A stretch of 64,000 nt of DNA from Bifidobacterium choladohabitans (GTDB lineage: Bacteria; Actinomycetota; Actinomycetes; Actinomycetales; Bifidobacteriaceae): contig NZ_JACFPL010000001.1 in assembly GCF_016102005.1 (NCBI RefSeq), positions 496,001-560,000 on the forward strand, given 5' to 3'. Of this stretch, positions 43,271-51,973 are shown one piece after another. The position numbers were made by a program, and so were the translations under genes. Every line of letters begins with the position of its first letter. The stretch's first letter is position 1. The notes beneath the pieces were generated by a model. That model saw only the letters and a list, made by a program, of their open reading frames with translations, did not search any database and was not told where the DNA came from.

Positions 43271-44215
43271 GTGCCTGGACTGCTCAGTGCCATGGAAGGG
43301 TTCTTCATCATCGGCGTGGTCATCGCCGTGGGCTATGTGGCCGCCCGCTTCCATGTAGGCGGTCCCACGGCCCAGCTGGTGCTCAACAAATACTCCTTCT
43401 TTGTGTCAACGCCCTGCCTGATGTTCGCCATCCTCTCCAAACAGAAGCTGTCGGTCATCTTCCACCCCAGCATCATCGTGGCCTTCCTGTCGGCGGCGGC
43501 CGTGGGTCTGCTCTTCGTGGCCTTGAACGCGACCAGCTTCCACCTGCCGGCCGCCGAAGCCACCATCGGCGCTCTGGACTCCCTCTATTTGAACTCCAAC
43601 AACATCGGGCTGCCTGTAGCCACCTATATTCTGGGCAATCCCACACTGGTGGCACCCATCCTGGTCATGCAACAGGCCCTGTTCACCCCCATCGGATTGA
43701 CCGTTCTGGACGCGACCACCTCCGGCAAGCTCTCGGTCAAAACCATCCTCAAACAGCCTCTGAAGCAGCCCATCCTCATCGGCTCCATAGACGGCATAGT
43801 GATATCGGCCATCAGCGCCCAGGTCGGTCATTTCGTCATCCCCGACTTCGTCTACAAGCCCATCGACATGATCGGGCAGTCGGCCGTGCCCATGATCCTC
43901 ATGGCCTTCGGCATGTCCCTGCGGGGTTCGCGACCCATGGGCCAGGGCACCGACCGTCGTGCCACCCTGTGCGCGGTGATCCTGAAGAATCTGGTCATGC
44001 CCATGATCGCCTACCTGCTGGCCCGGTTCATGATGGGCTTCAGCGGGGCTGAGCTGTACGGGTGCGTGGTTCTGGCGGCCCTGCCCACCGGCCAGAACGT
44101 CTACAATTATGCGGCCCGCTACGAGGTGGGAACCACCTTCGCCAGGGATGGCATCCTGCTGAGCACGATCAGCTCGCCCGTGATCATCGCCCTGGTCGCC
44201 CTGCTCCTGAGCTGA
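43271..44215 (+). CDS. AEC-family membrane transporter
   Basis: A ten-helix exporter of the auxin efflux carrier family, 314 residues from GTG 43271, chosen because GAGGAGG lies about 9 bases upstream; ATG 43292 (MEGFFIIG) is the alternative. Features are the paired five-helix halves, the helix-breaking motif NSNNIGLPVATYILG in the first half and PTGQNVYNYAARYEVG in the second. Bacterial relatives move malate or other organic acids or amino acids, mostly outward or by uniport. The substrate cannot be told. It is the only plus-strand gene between 31.3 and 54.4 kb and converges with the maf-nudix gene. Confidence 0.88.
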   Translation: MPGLLSAMEGFFIIGVVIAVGYVAARFHVGGPTAQLVLNKYSFFVSTPCLMFAILSKQKLSVIFHPSIIVAFLSAAAVGLLFVALNATSFHLPAAEATIGALDSLYLNSNNIGLPVATYILGNPTLVAPILVMQQALFTPIGLTVLDATTSGKLSVKTILKQPLKQPILIGSIDGIVISAISAQVGHFVIPDFVYKPIDMIGQSAVPMILMAFGMSLRGSRPMGQGTDRRATLCAVILKNLVMPMIAYLLARFMMGFSGAELYGCVVLAALPTGQNVYNYAARYEVGTTFARDGILLSTISSPVIIALVALLLS

Positions 44216-44238
44216 TACGCCTGAGCAAGGCCTCCTGC

Positions 44239-45588
44239 TCAGCCTTCGGCCGCCAGGGCCTCCAAGCGTTGCCGGAAGTGCGGCCAATCCTGTCCGAAGG
44301 CCTTGAGCAGGGGCAGGTCCACGACCTTGTCCAGGTCCACCCATTCCAGGGCAATGCTCTCGTCGTCATTCATGCGGGGATCGACCTGGTGGCCGGGACG
44401 CTCGAAGGCCAGGATGGTCGTGTAACCCCAGGGACCGTGGTCCTCCAGGTAGGAACCCACCACCTGAATGTCCTCCGGGCGGATGTTGGCCTCCTCATAG
44501 CTCTCGCGTAGGCCGCCCTCCAGGGGATTCTCCCCGTCGGAGATGGCGCCGCCCGGCACGCCCCAGGTGCCGCCCTCGGCGCTCCAGCGGGCCCGGTGCT
44601 GCAGAAGCACGCTGACGGGTGCGCCCGTGCGGGCATCACGCCTGGCCAGCAAGACGCCGGCAGCCCCGTTGAGCCCCCAGTGCCGCCTGCCACAGGCACA
44701 CTCCACCCACCCGTCGCCAGGCTGGTGGACGTTCTCCGCAGGGGCGACCAGCCCTTCAGAGCCATGCGTCGATCCGCCCGGCTGCCGCCGCTCTGGTAGG
44801 ACCCGCTGGGCCCACAGGTCAGGCCAGGAGACGCCCAGCTCCTGGGCCAGGGCGCGCAGGGTGGGCATGCTCAATCCCATCACTCCGCTGGGATCGCCCT
44901 TGATGCCCTGGATGAAAGCGCTGCCCAATCCCTCCAGGGTGAAGGAGCCGGCCACCTCCAGGGGTTCGCCGGTGGCCACATAGGCCTGCATGGAGGCCCG
45001 GTCATAGTCTCCGAAGGTCACTTGGGCGCTGCTGACCGCCCGGACCCGTCGGCCGGTGGCCAGATCAATCAGACAGTGGCCGGTGACCAGGGTGCCTGTT
45101 CGGCCGCGCATGGCCATCAGCCGCTCCAGAGCACGCTCCGGCTTATGGGGCTTGCCCATGACGGCGCCGTCCACACTGAACAGCGAGTCGCACCCCAGCA
45201 GGAGGGGCCCACGCCCGGCTCCGAGCATCCCGCCCCAGGTCCCGATGACCTGGCTCATGGGATCCCTGGAGGATACATCCGAATCGTCCTGGCTCAGAGG
45301 CCTAAAAGTGACCAGGTCGCCCCGCGAGCGCCTTTCGGCATCCTTGACGGCATCCATGGTCGTTTGGACAGCCGAAGCCTTGGCCTCAGCCAGGACGCTG
45401 ACCCGTTCGCGCACATCCAGGTCGTCCAGGTGACAGCCCAGTTCACGGGCCCGTTCCGCCAGGACGGCCGGCTCATCCACCTTTGAGGGTCGGATGATGG
45501 GGTCGATGCCCGCCTGGACCAGAAGCCGACGCCTTGAGGGGGAGGATGATGCCAGGATGAGCGGAATATGCCTGTCTTCAGTGTTCAC
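44239..45588 (-). CDS. Maf-type nucleotide pyrophosphatase fused to a Nudix hydrolase
   Basis: A 449-residue fusion from GTG 45588, preceded by GGAAGG; the frame upstream lies inside thrB. Residues about 8-265 are Maf: LILASSSPSRRRLL, LLLGCDSLF with the catalytic Asp, GKPHKPERALERL, and FIQGIKGDPSGVMGL. The Maf part has an extra insertion of about 30 residues around DDSDVSSRD. Residues about 315-449 are Nudix: CACGRRHWGLNGAAGVLL, then a full Nudix box GGAISDGE...RESYEEAN. Both halves hydrolyse nucleoside triphosphates to monophosphates, suggesting a dual-specificity house-cleaning enzyme. It overlaps the thrB end by 11 bases. Confidence 0.92.
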   Translation of the reverse strand: MNTEDRHIPLILASSSPSRRRLLVQAGIDPIIRPSKVDEPAVLAERARELGCHLDDLDVRERVSVLAEAKASAVQTTMDAVKDAERRSRGDLVTFRPLSQDDSDVSSRDPMSQVIGTWGGMLGAGRGPLLLGCDSLFSVDGAVMGKPHKPERALERLMAMRGRTGTLVTGHCLIDLATGRRVRAVSSAQVTFGDYDRASMQAYVATGEPLEVAGSFTLEGLGSAFIQGIKGDPSGVMGLSMPTLRALAQELGVSWPDLWAQRVLPERRQPGGSTHGSEGLVAPAENVHQPGDGWVECACGRRHWGLNGAAGVLLARRDARTGAPVSVLLQHRARWSAEGGTWGVPGGAISDGENPLEGGLRESYEEANIRPEDIQVVGSYLEDHGPWGYTTILAFERPGHQVDPRMNDDESIALEWVDLDKVVDLPLLKAFGQDWPHFRQRLEALAAEG

Positions 45589-46633
45589 GATTGCCTTCCT
45601 GGTCCCGTTCCACCTGGACCCCCTTGCCATCCACGTCCAAGGACAGGATCCGCCAGCGGCCGGAATCCAGATAGTCCTTGGCAAGGATCCGCAGCTCGTT
45701 TTCAGCATCCCCGTAGTGCAGGACGATAATGCAGGGCCCGGCTCCGGAGACTGCCGCCGCATAGCCCTGACGGCGAAGGAGCTGCAGGAGCTTGGTTGAG
45801 GAGGGCATGAGCCCGGCCCGGTATGGCTGATGGAGCCGGTCCTGGGTGGCTACGAAGAGCAGGGCGTTGGTCCTGGCAGGCTGCTCGGCTGCCTCTGTCG
45901 TCAGGTCATCCAGGGACCCGGGGTTCAGAGCGCCGGGGATCAGGGCCACCCGCGACAGATTGTGGACGGCATCCGCGTAAGGCACCCGGTTGGGCAGGGC
46001 CTGCCGGGCCTTCTGCGTGGACAGATGGGCGCCAGGGACGAAGATGGTGGCTTTGATGGCCGGGTCCACCTTGTAGCGCAGGGTGTGGTAGCCGCCCTCC
46101 AAGGGCGCACCCCCGGCTATGGGCAGGGAACCCACACCCTCGCCGGTGGCCAGATCGTAGGAGACGGTCAGACCCCCGTAGACGGCAGGCGCCACGTTGT
46201 CGGGATGCCCCTCGATCTGGGCGGCCAGTGCGAAGACGGCATCACGACGCAGGGGACCGGCGTGGGCGAAGGCCGCAGCCGCCGCGATCCCGGCCACGAT
46301 GGCCTCGGCGCTGGATCCCAACCCCCTGGCCTGGGGGATGCGGTTGACGGCGCGCATGATGAAGCCGAACCTTGGCAGCCCGAAGACCTGGCAGGCCCGC
46401 CGGAAGGCGGAGACGACCAGATGTGTCTCGTCTCGGGGCAGGGTCCGCTCGCCCTCACCCTTGATAACGACATAGGCGGTGGTGTCGCCCGGGTCCACGG
46501 AACAGGTGAAGACGATCTCGTCATGGTAGTCCAGCGCAAGGCCGACCGCGTCAAAACCTGATCCCAGGTTGGCGCTGGTGGCCGGCACACGCACCCGCAC
46601 AGTGGATGGACCCTCTGCAGCAGCGGTCATCAT
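45578..46633 (-). CDS. thrB: Homoserine kinase
   Basis: A 351-residue GHMP kinase converting homoserine to phosphohomoserine in threonine synthesis. Motifs are VRVPATSANLGSGFDAVGLAL, IPQARGLGSSAEAIVAGIAAA (the ATP-binding P-x-x-x-G-L-G-S-S loop) and AAVSGAGPCIIVL. I use ATG 46633 because it overlaps the hom stop as ATGA; ATG 46630 is the next codon. The open frame reads further upstream into hom without coding meaning. It is followed by the overlapping maf-nudix gene. No thrC is in view. Confidence 0.96.
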   Translation of the reverse strand: MMTAAAEGPSTVRVRVPATSANLGSGFDAVGLALDYHDEIVFTCSVDPGDTTAYVVIKGEGERTLPRDETHLVVSAFRRACQVFGLPRFGFIMRAVNRIPQARGLGSSAEAIVAGIAAAAAFAHAGPLRRDAVFALAAQIEGHPDNVAPAVYGGLTVSYDLATGEGVGSLPIAGGAPLEGGYHTLRYKVDPAIKATIFVPGAHLSTQKARQALPNRVPYADAVHNLSRVALIPGALNPGSLDDLTTEAAEQPARTNALLFVATQDRLHQPYRAGLMPSSTKLLQLLRRQGYAAAVSGAGPCIIVLHYGDAENELRILAKDYLDSGRWRILSLDVDGKGVQVERDQEGNREH

Positions 46634-47970
46634 TGGGCCTGCCGATCGAAGACACGCAGGATGGATGCCTGCCCGGTGACCGAATCGAAGGTGGAAATCC
46701 GCTCGACCACCCGCCGCAGGGTCACCTCGTCGCACAGGTGGGTGACCACGCGCAGCTGCTGGATCTCGCCGCTGTAGCCCGGGTCATGCAGGGTGGGCTT
46801 GATGTCCTGGTTGACTCCGTTGATGGAGATGCCCGCCTCGGAAAAGACCTGGGCGATGGCCGCCAGCACGCCAGGCTTGTCGTGAATGAGGAAACGGACG
46901 GCAAAGGCGGCCCGGGATGCATCCAGCGGAGCCATGGGGATGTTGGCGTACATGGGGATCCCCGGACCCATGCCATGCTGGACGATGTGGCGGGCCTCGG
47001 TGACCACGTCCCCCACAACGGCTGATGCTGTGGGCGCTCCCCCGGCACCCCGGCCGTAGAACATGAGGTCGTCGGCGGCCCTGGCGGTGACAAAAACGGC
47101 ATTGAAGCTGCCATGGACCGAGGCCAGAGGGTGGCTGTCGGGAATCAGCGCCGGGTAGACCCGGGCGGAGATGCCCTGTTCGCCACGTTCGGCCACGGCC
47201 AGAAGCTTGATGACCCGGTGTTCGGTCTGTGCTGCCGCAATATCGTCAGCGGTGATGGCGCGGATGCCCTCCACGGGGACATCATCCAGGCGCACATCGG
47301 TATGGAAGGCCAGCGTGGCCATGATGGCGGCCTTGGCGGCTGCATCCAGCCCGTCCACATCGGCAGTGGGGTCCGCCTCGGCGAAACCCTTGGCCTGGGC
47401 GTCGCGCAGGGCCTGGTCGAATTGAAGACCCTTGGTGGTCATCTCATCCAGAATGTAGTTGGTGGTTCCGTTGACAATGCCCACCAGGCTGGTGATGCCG
47501 TCACCCACCAGGGATTCGCGCAGGGGCCGTACGATGGGGATGGCCCCGCCCACGGCCGCCTCGAAGTAGATATCGACGCCCCGCTCTTCGGCAGCCCGGT
47601 AGAGCTCGGGACCGTGCTGGGCCAGCAGGGCCTTGTTGGCGGTGACCACGCTGGCTCCGGACTCAATGGCCTTGAGCAGCAGGGTGCGGGCCGGCTCGAT
47701 GCCGCCGATCAGTTCGATGACGATGTCCGCCCGGGTGACCAGACCGGCTGAGTCTGTGGTCAGCAGGGACGGATCGATCCAATCAGCCTTGACCTTGTCG
47801 GGGTGGAGGACGGCGATGCCCACCAGCTGCAGGGGACGACCCACTCGGCTGGCCAGATCCTGGCTCTGTTCCACCAGGAGGCGAGCGGTCTGGGAACCCA
47901 CGGTCCCTGCCCCTAGAAGTGCTATGCGGATAGGCCTGACGGCCTCCTGCTGCTGCGTATTCGTGGGCAT
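46630..47970 (-). CDS. hom: Homoserine dehydrogenase
   Basis: A 446-residue NAD(P)-dependent enzyme reducing aspartate semialdehyde to homoserine, the branch point to threonine and methionine. The Rossmann motif is LLGAGTVGSQTARLL, the catalytic region is NGTTNYILDEMTTKGLQFDQALRDAQ and GFAEADPTADVDG, and a C-terminal ACT domain (from about 360, FLIHDKPGVLAAIAQVFSEAGISI) probably gives feedback control by threonine. It is coupled to thrB. lysA lies 111 bases upstream. Confidence 0.97.
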   Translation of the reverse strand: MPTNTQQQEAVRPIRIALLGAGTVGSQTARLLVEQSQDLASRVGRPLQLVGIAVLHPDKVKADWIDPSLLTTDSAGLVTRADIVIELIGGIEPARTLLLKAIESGASVVTANKALLAQHGPELYRAAEERGVDIYFEAAVGGAIPIVRPLRESLVGDGITSLVGIVNGTTNYILDEMTTKGLQFDQALRDAQAKGFAEADPTADVDGLDAAAKAAIMATLAFHTDVRLDDVPVEGIRAITADDIAAAQTEHRVIKLLAVAERGEQGISARVYPALIPDSHPLASVHGSFNAVFVTARAADDLMFYGRGAGGAPTASAVVGDVVTEARHIVQHGMGPGIPMYANIPMAPLDASRAAFAVRFLIHDKPGVLAAIAQVFSEAGISINGVNQDIKPTLHDPGYSGEIQQLRVVTHLCDEVTLRRVVERISTFDSVTGQASILRVFDRQAQ

Positions 47971-48081
47971 ATGGATCCTCCATCCGCCCCAACGGGGCCG
48001 GTCACCGTGTGTTGCTCCATCTTAGAAAGCCAATCCGACACCCGTATCCACCCCGGCGGCCGTTTCCATCCGGAACGGGAC

Positions 48082-49653
48082 TCATCCCTGGTCCAAGGCC
48101 AGCAGGTCATCCATGGTCTGCCGCCGCAGCATCAGATGGGCACCGGACTGGTCCAGGCCCACCACAGGAGGGATCAGAGCCTGGTTGTAGTTGCTGGCCA
48201 TGGTCCGCCCGTAGGCGCCGGTCACCGGCACCAGGAGCAGGTCACCCCGGCGGATGTCCGCAGGCAGAGCCACATCCTGCACCAGGATGTCCCCCGATTC
48301 ACAGTGCTTGCCCACCACACGGGCCTGGATCCGGTCCCCGCTGTCACGTCGGTTGGCCAGGACGGCGGTGTATTCGGCCCCGTAGAGGGCCGGACGGATG
48401 TTGTCGCTCATGCCGCCGTCGACCGAAACGTAGGTGCGCACGCTTCCGTCAGACAGGGGGACGGGCTTGACGGTGCCCACCCGGTACAGGCTCATGCCGC
48501 AGGGAGCCACGATCCAGCGGCCGGGCTCGAAGGCAATGACCGGCATGGGCATGCCCAGGCGACGGTTGATGGCGACCATGTCAGCCCCCAGACTGGTCAG
48601 GGTCTGGTCCAGGTCCATCCGGTCCTCATCCGGGGTATAGGGCACGGAGAAACCGCCGCCCAGATCCACTTCGGGCATCAGGTAACCGTCGGTGGCCCAG
48701 AAGGTGTGCCGCAGCAGCATCATGCGCCGGGCGGCCTCGATGAAGGCCGAAGAGTCATGGATCTGGGAGCCGATATGGGTATGGATGCCCACCAGCTCCA
48801 GTTCCTTCTCGTGGGAGCGAATCTCCTTGAGCAGGGCGATGGCCGGTCCGTTGGCCAGGGCGGACATGGCTTTGATCCGTGCGGGATCGGCCGGTTCAGC
48901 GGGCCCGTTGGCAGCCGAATACAGGGCCGAAGAGGAGGGTGAGAGCACGGAATCGACAGGAGTCGAGGAACCGTTGTTCTTGGTGGCCACCGAAGTCGCT
49001 GCCCCAGCCTGTTGGGAGAAACCAGGCCCAGGCCCAAGGTCCAGCAGGCCCACATCGGTGCCCTGGGGCAGCAGGGGGATGCCGAACTTCTGATCCTCGT
49101 GGGCAGTGGAGATGTACTCGTGGCCGCCTGCGTGCACCCCCACGGTCACCCGGAGCATGACCTTGGCGCGACGTCCCTGCGCCCTTGCGGCAGCAGCGAT
49201 TCGGGCAGGCTCGTCAGGCGCATCGATGACGATGGCCCTGTAGCCCTCCTTCACAGCCAGGTCGATCTCCTGGTCGGACTTGTTGTTGCCGTGCAGGACC
49301 AGGCGGCGGCCAGGGGCGCCGGCGGCCTGGGCAATCAGCATCTCGCCCAGGGAGCAGGTGTCGATATCCAGCCCCTGGCGCAGCATGATCCGCAGGGTCT
49401 CCTTGCTGAGGAAGGCCTTGCCGGCGTAGCTGACCCTGGTGGTCGCACCACCCAGATCCCGCAGGGCCGCCTGACGGAAGGCCGAGGCCCGTTCCGCCAT
49501 CATCGCGGTATCCATCAGATACATGGGGGTGCCGTAACGCTTGGCCAGGTCCTCCATGGAGCACCCGTGCATGGTCAGCATGCCCTGGTGGTCCCGCTGC
49601 AAAGACTCTGGCCAGAACCCGTCGGGCCCCAGCCCGCACATCCCTGTTTCCAT
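48082..49653 (-). CDS. lysA: Diaminopimelate decarboxylase
   Basis: A PLP enzyme making L-lysine from meso-diaminopimelate. The 523 residues exceed the usual 420-460. Lys 79 in VSYAGKAFL holds PLP, and DLGGGFSVPYTPDED, EPGRWIV, CESGDIL and YNQ are further family motifs. A low-complexity insertion at about 215-265 (GPGPGFSQQAGAATSVATKN, SSTPVDSVLSPSSSALYS) interrupts the barrel before the conserved histidine and probably loops out. It lies 26 bases after argS and before hom in a lysine/threonine block typical of bifidobacteria and corynebacteria. Confidence 0.95.
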   Translation of the reverse strand: METGMCGLGPDGFWPESLQRDHQGMLTMHGCSMEDLAKRYGTPMYLMDTAMMAERASAFRQAALRDLGGATTRVSYAGKAFLSKETLRIMLRQGLDIDTCSLGEMLIAQAAGAPGRRLVLHGNNKSDQEIDLAVKEGYRAIVIDAPDEPARIAAAARAQGRRAKVMLRVTVGVHAGGHEYISTAHEDQKFGIPLLPQGTDVGLLDLGPGPGFSQQAGAATSVATKNNGSSTPVDSVLSPSSSALYSAANGPAEPADPARIKAMSALANGPAIALLKEIRSHEKELELVGIHTHIGSQIHDSSAFIEAARRMMLLRHTFWATDGYLMPEVDLGGGFSVPYTPDEDRMDLDQTLTSLGADMVAINRRLGMPMPVIAFEPGRWIVAPCGMSLYRVGTVKPVPLSDGSVRTYVSVDGGMSDNIRPALYGAEYTAVLANRRDSGDRIQARVVGKHCESGDILVQDVALPADIRRGDLLLVPVTGAYGRTMASNYNQALIPPVVGLDQSGAHLMLRRQTMDDLLALDQG

Positions 49654-49679
49654 CGACGACCTCCCGGTGACCTTCAGGC

Positions 49680-51437
49680 TTACATACGGTCCGGGGCCTG
49701 GACGCCCAACAGACCCAGACCGTTGGCGATGACCTGCTGCACAGCGTCATTGAGCCGTAGACGCGCCGCCGCACGGGCCGGCTGTGGATTCCTGTCCTCG
49801 TCCTGGTCCAAATCCGCCCGGCCAGTGGGCTCCATGGGCACCACGCGCTCCAGGTTGTACCAGCGGTGATAGACCCCAGCCAGCTGCTCCAGGTAGTGGG
49901 CCACCCGGTGAGGGGCCTTCTGGTCGCCGGCGGTCTGAACCACATTGGGATAGAGGGCCAGGACGCCCAGAACATCGTTGTCGGCGGCAGTGTCCAGCAG
50001 GGACAGGTCGGCCCCGGACCGGTCGATACCCGCCTGGGCTGCGTTACGATCCACGTTTTTGGAGCGGGCGTGTGCGTACTGCACGTAGTAGACGGGGTTG
50101 TCATTGGTATGCGAGGCCAGCAGATCCAGGTCGATGTCCACGCTCTGGTTGTAGTCGGTACGGGCCAGGGAATACCGGGCGGCATCCACACCCACGGCAT
50201 CCACCAGGTCGTCGATGGTGACCACGTTGCCTGCCCGCTTGCTCATGCGCACGGCCTGGCCGTCCTTGATGACGTTGACCATCTGGCCGATCAGGATCTG
50301 CATGTTCACGCCGGGGGTGTCTCCGAAGGCCGCGCAGATGGCCATCATCCGGCCGATGTAGCCATGATGGTCGGCACCCAGCATGTAAATGGCCTCGTCG
50401 CAGGGATCCTTGGCCCTGCGCCGCTTGTTCAGGTAGTAGGCGATGTCTGCCGCCACGTATGCTGCGTTACCGTCGGACTTGATGATCACCCGGTCCTTGT
50501 CGTCGCCGTAGGTGGTGGAGCGGAACCAGGTAGCCCCGTCCTTCTCGAAGATGTCGCCCTTGGCCCGCAGCTCGTCGATGGCCCGGTCCACCTGACCGGA
50601 CTCATACAGGCTGTTCTCATGGAACCAGACATCGAAGTTGACCCGGAAGTCACGCATGGACTGCTGGATCTCGGCGAACATCATGGGCACGGCCCGGGTG
50701 CGGAAGGCCTCACGCTGGGGGCTGTCACCCTCGGCGCCGTCCTGGTCGCGCACCCTGGGCATGGCCAGGATGTCCTGCCCTTCGTCGGCCGCTTCCTTGA
50801 CCACCCGAGAGGCAATCTCATCAATGTAGGAACCCTTGTAGCCGTCAGCAGGCACAGGTTCGCCGTGGGCCGCCGCCACCAAAGAACGCGAGAAGCGGTC
50901 GATCTGCGTGCCGTGGTCGTTGAAGTAATACTCCCTGACCACCTTGGCGCCGTTGGCCTCCAGGACGCGGGCCATGGAGTCGCCCACAGCCGCCCACCGT
51001 GTGCCGCCGATGTGGATGGGACCCGTGGGGTTGGCGGAGACGAATTCCAGATTGAGCGTTCGCCCGCTCAGGTGGTCATTGCTCCCATAGGTGGAACCCG
51101 CCTCCAGGACCGCATCGACCACAGCGGCCGCCGAGGCCGAGTCCAGGGTTATGTTGATGAAGCCGGGACCTGCCACGTCCACCTGGGCGATCCCGTCGGC
51201 CTCTCGCAGGGCCTCAGCCAGGGCCTGTCCCAGTTCGACAGGCCTCATGCCGGCCTTCTTGGCCAGCTGCATGGCTATGTTGGTGGACCAGTCCCCGTGG
51301 GAGCGGTCCTTGGGGCGCATGACCGCCAGATGGTCGGCGTCAGGAACCATGTCGGGCTCCAGGCCTCCCAGGCGGCCTGACTGGGCCAACTTGACGGCTG
51401 TCGAAGAGATGATACGGGCAAGTGCTTCAGGACTCAT
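49680..51437 (-). CDS. argS: Arginyl-tRNA synthetase
   Basis: A 585-residue class I synthetase. The start at ATG 51437 (MSPEALARII) is the natural one; the longer frame reaches into ridA. Motifs are the N-terminal tRNA D-loop-binding domain (1 to about 100), NPTGPIHIGGTRWAAVGDSM (HIGH signature), LGADHHGYIGRM, RMSKRAGNVVTIDDL (KMSKS-type), and the C-terminal anticodon domain ending ANGLGLLGVQAPDRM. The argS-lysA pairing is a known actinobacterial arrangement in which argS and lysA are co-transcribed. Confidence 0.97.
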   Translation of the reverse strand: MSPEALARIISSTAVKLAQSGRLGGLEPDMVPDADHLAVMRPKDRSHGDWSTNIAMQLAKKAGMRPVELGQALAEALREADGIAQVDVAGPGFINITLDSASAAAVVDAVLEAGSTYGSNDHLSGRTLNLEFVSANPTGPIHIGGTRWAAVGDSMARVLEANGAKVVREYYFNDHGTQIDRFSRSLVAAAHGEPVPADGYKGSYIDEIASRVVKEAADEGQDILAMPRVRDQDGAEGDSPQREAFRTRAVPMMFAEIQQSMRDFRVNFDVWFHENSLYESGQVDRAIDELRAKGDIFEKDGATWFRSTTYGDDKDRVIIKSDGNAAYVAADIAYYLNKRRRAKDPCDEAIYMLGADHHGYIGRMMAICAAFGDTPGVNMQILIGQMVNVIKDGQAVRMSKRAGNVVTIDDLVDAVGVDAARYSLARTDYNQSVDIDLDLLASHTNDNPVYYVQYAHARSKNVDRNAAQAGIDRSGADLSLLDTAADNDVLGVLALYPNVVQTAGDQKAPHRVAHYLEQLAGVYHRWYNLERVVPMEPTGRADLDQDEDRNPQPARAAARLRLNDAVQQVIANGLGLLGVQAPDRM

Positions 51438-51480
51438 GCCCTCAAGTCTAGCGATGGCGGGGACCAGCAGCCGGCCCGTC

Positions 51481-51870
51481 TCAGGCCAGAGCCACCACCT
51501 CGATCTCGACCAGGGCCCCCTTGGGGATGTCAGCGCCACCGAAAGCCACGCGGGCCGGCCGCACCGAGCCGATGAAAACCTGGGAGTAGGCCTGGTCCAC
51601 CTGGGTGAAATCCTCCACCCGCCGCATAAGGATGGTGGCCTTGACCACCCTCTCCATGCCGGTGCCGGCTGCATCCAGGATGTTCTTGACGTTCTTCAGC
51701 GCCTGGGTGGCCTGGTCAGCCGCAGTACCCTCCACCAGCTCGCCTGTTCCCGGGTCGATGCCCAGCTGTCCGGAGACAAAGACAAAGCCCCCGGCCTTGA
51801 CAGCCTGGCTGTAAGCCCCCAAGGCCTGGGGCGCATATGGCGTGCCGATCTCTTCCGGTCCATCTTCCAT
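51481..51870 (-). CDS. ridA: RidA-family enamine/imine deaminase
   Basis: A 129-residue RidA (YjgF/YER057c/UK114) protein. It hydrolyses reactive enamines such as 2-aminoacrylate released by PLP enzymes. Motifs are APQALGAYSQAVKAGGFVFVSGQLGIDP and the conserved arginine region RPARVAFGGADIPKGALVEIEVVA. Normal length. It lies 43 bases upstream of argS and downstream of the pyruvate oxidase gene, on the same strand. Confidence 0.93.
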   Translation of the reverse strand: MEDGPEEIGTPYAPQALGAYSQAVKAGGFVFVSGQLGIDPGTGELVEGTAADQATQALKNVKNILDAAGTGMERVVKATILMRRVEDFTQVDQAYSQVFIGSVRPARVAFGGADIPKGALVEIEVVALA

Positions 51871-51973
51871 GAGTCCGTCCTTTCTTCAGGTCCGCCGCAC
51901 CCATGCCGGGCCGAAGCCCCGGGCGGACACCGTCCACTATAGGAGCGCCCGCCCGGTAGAAGCAGCACCAGTC

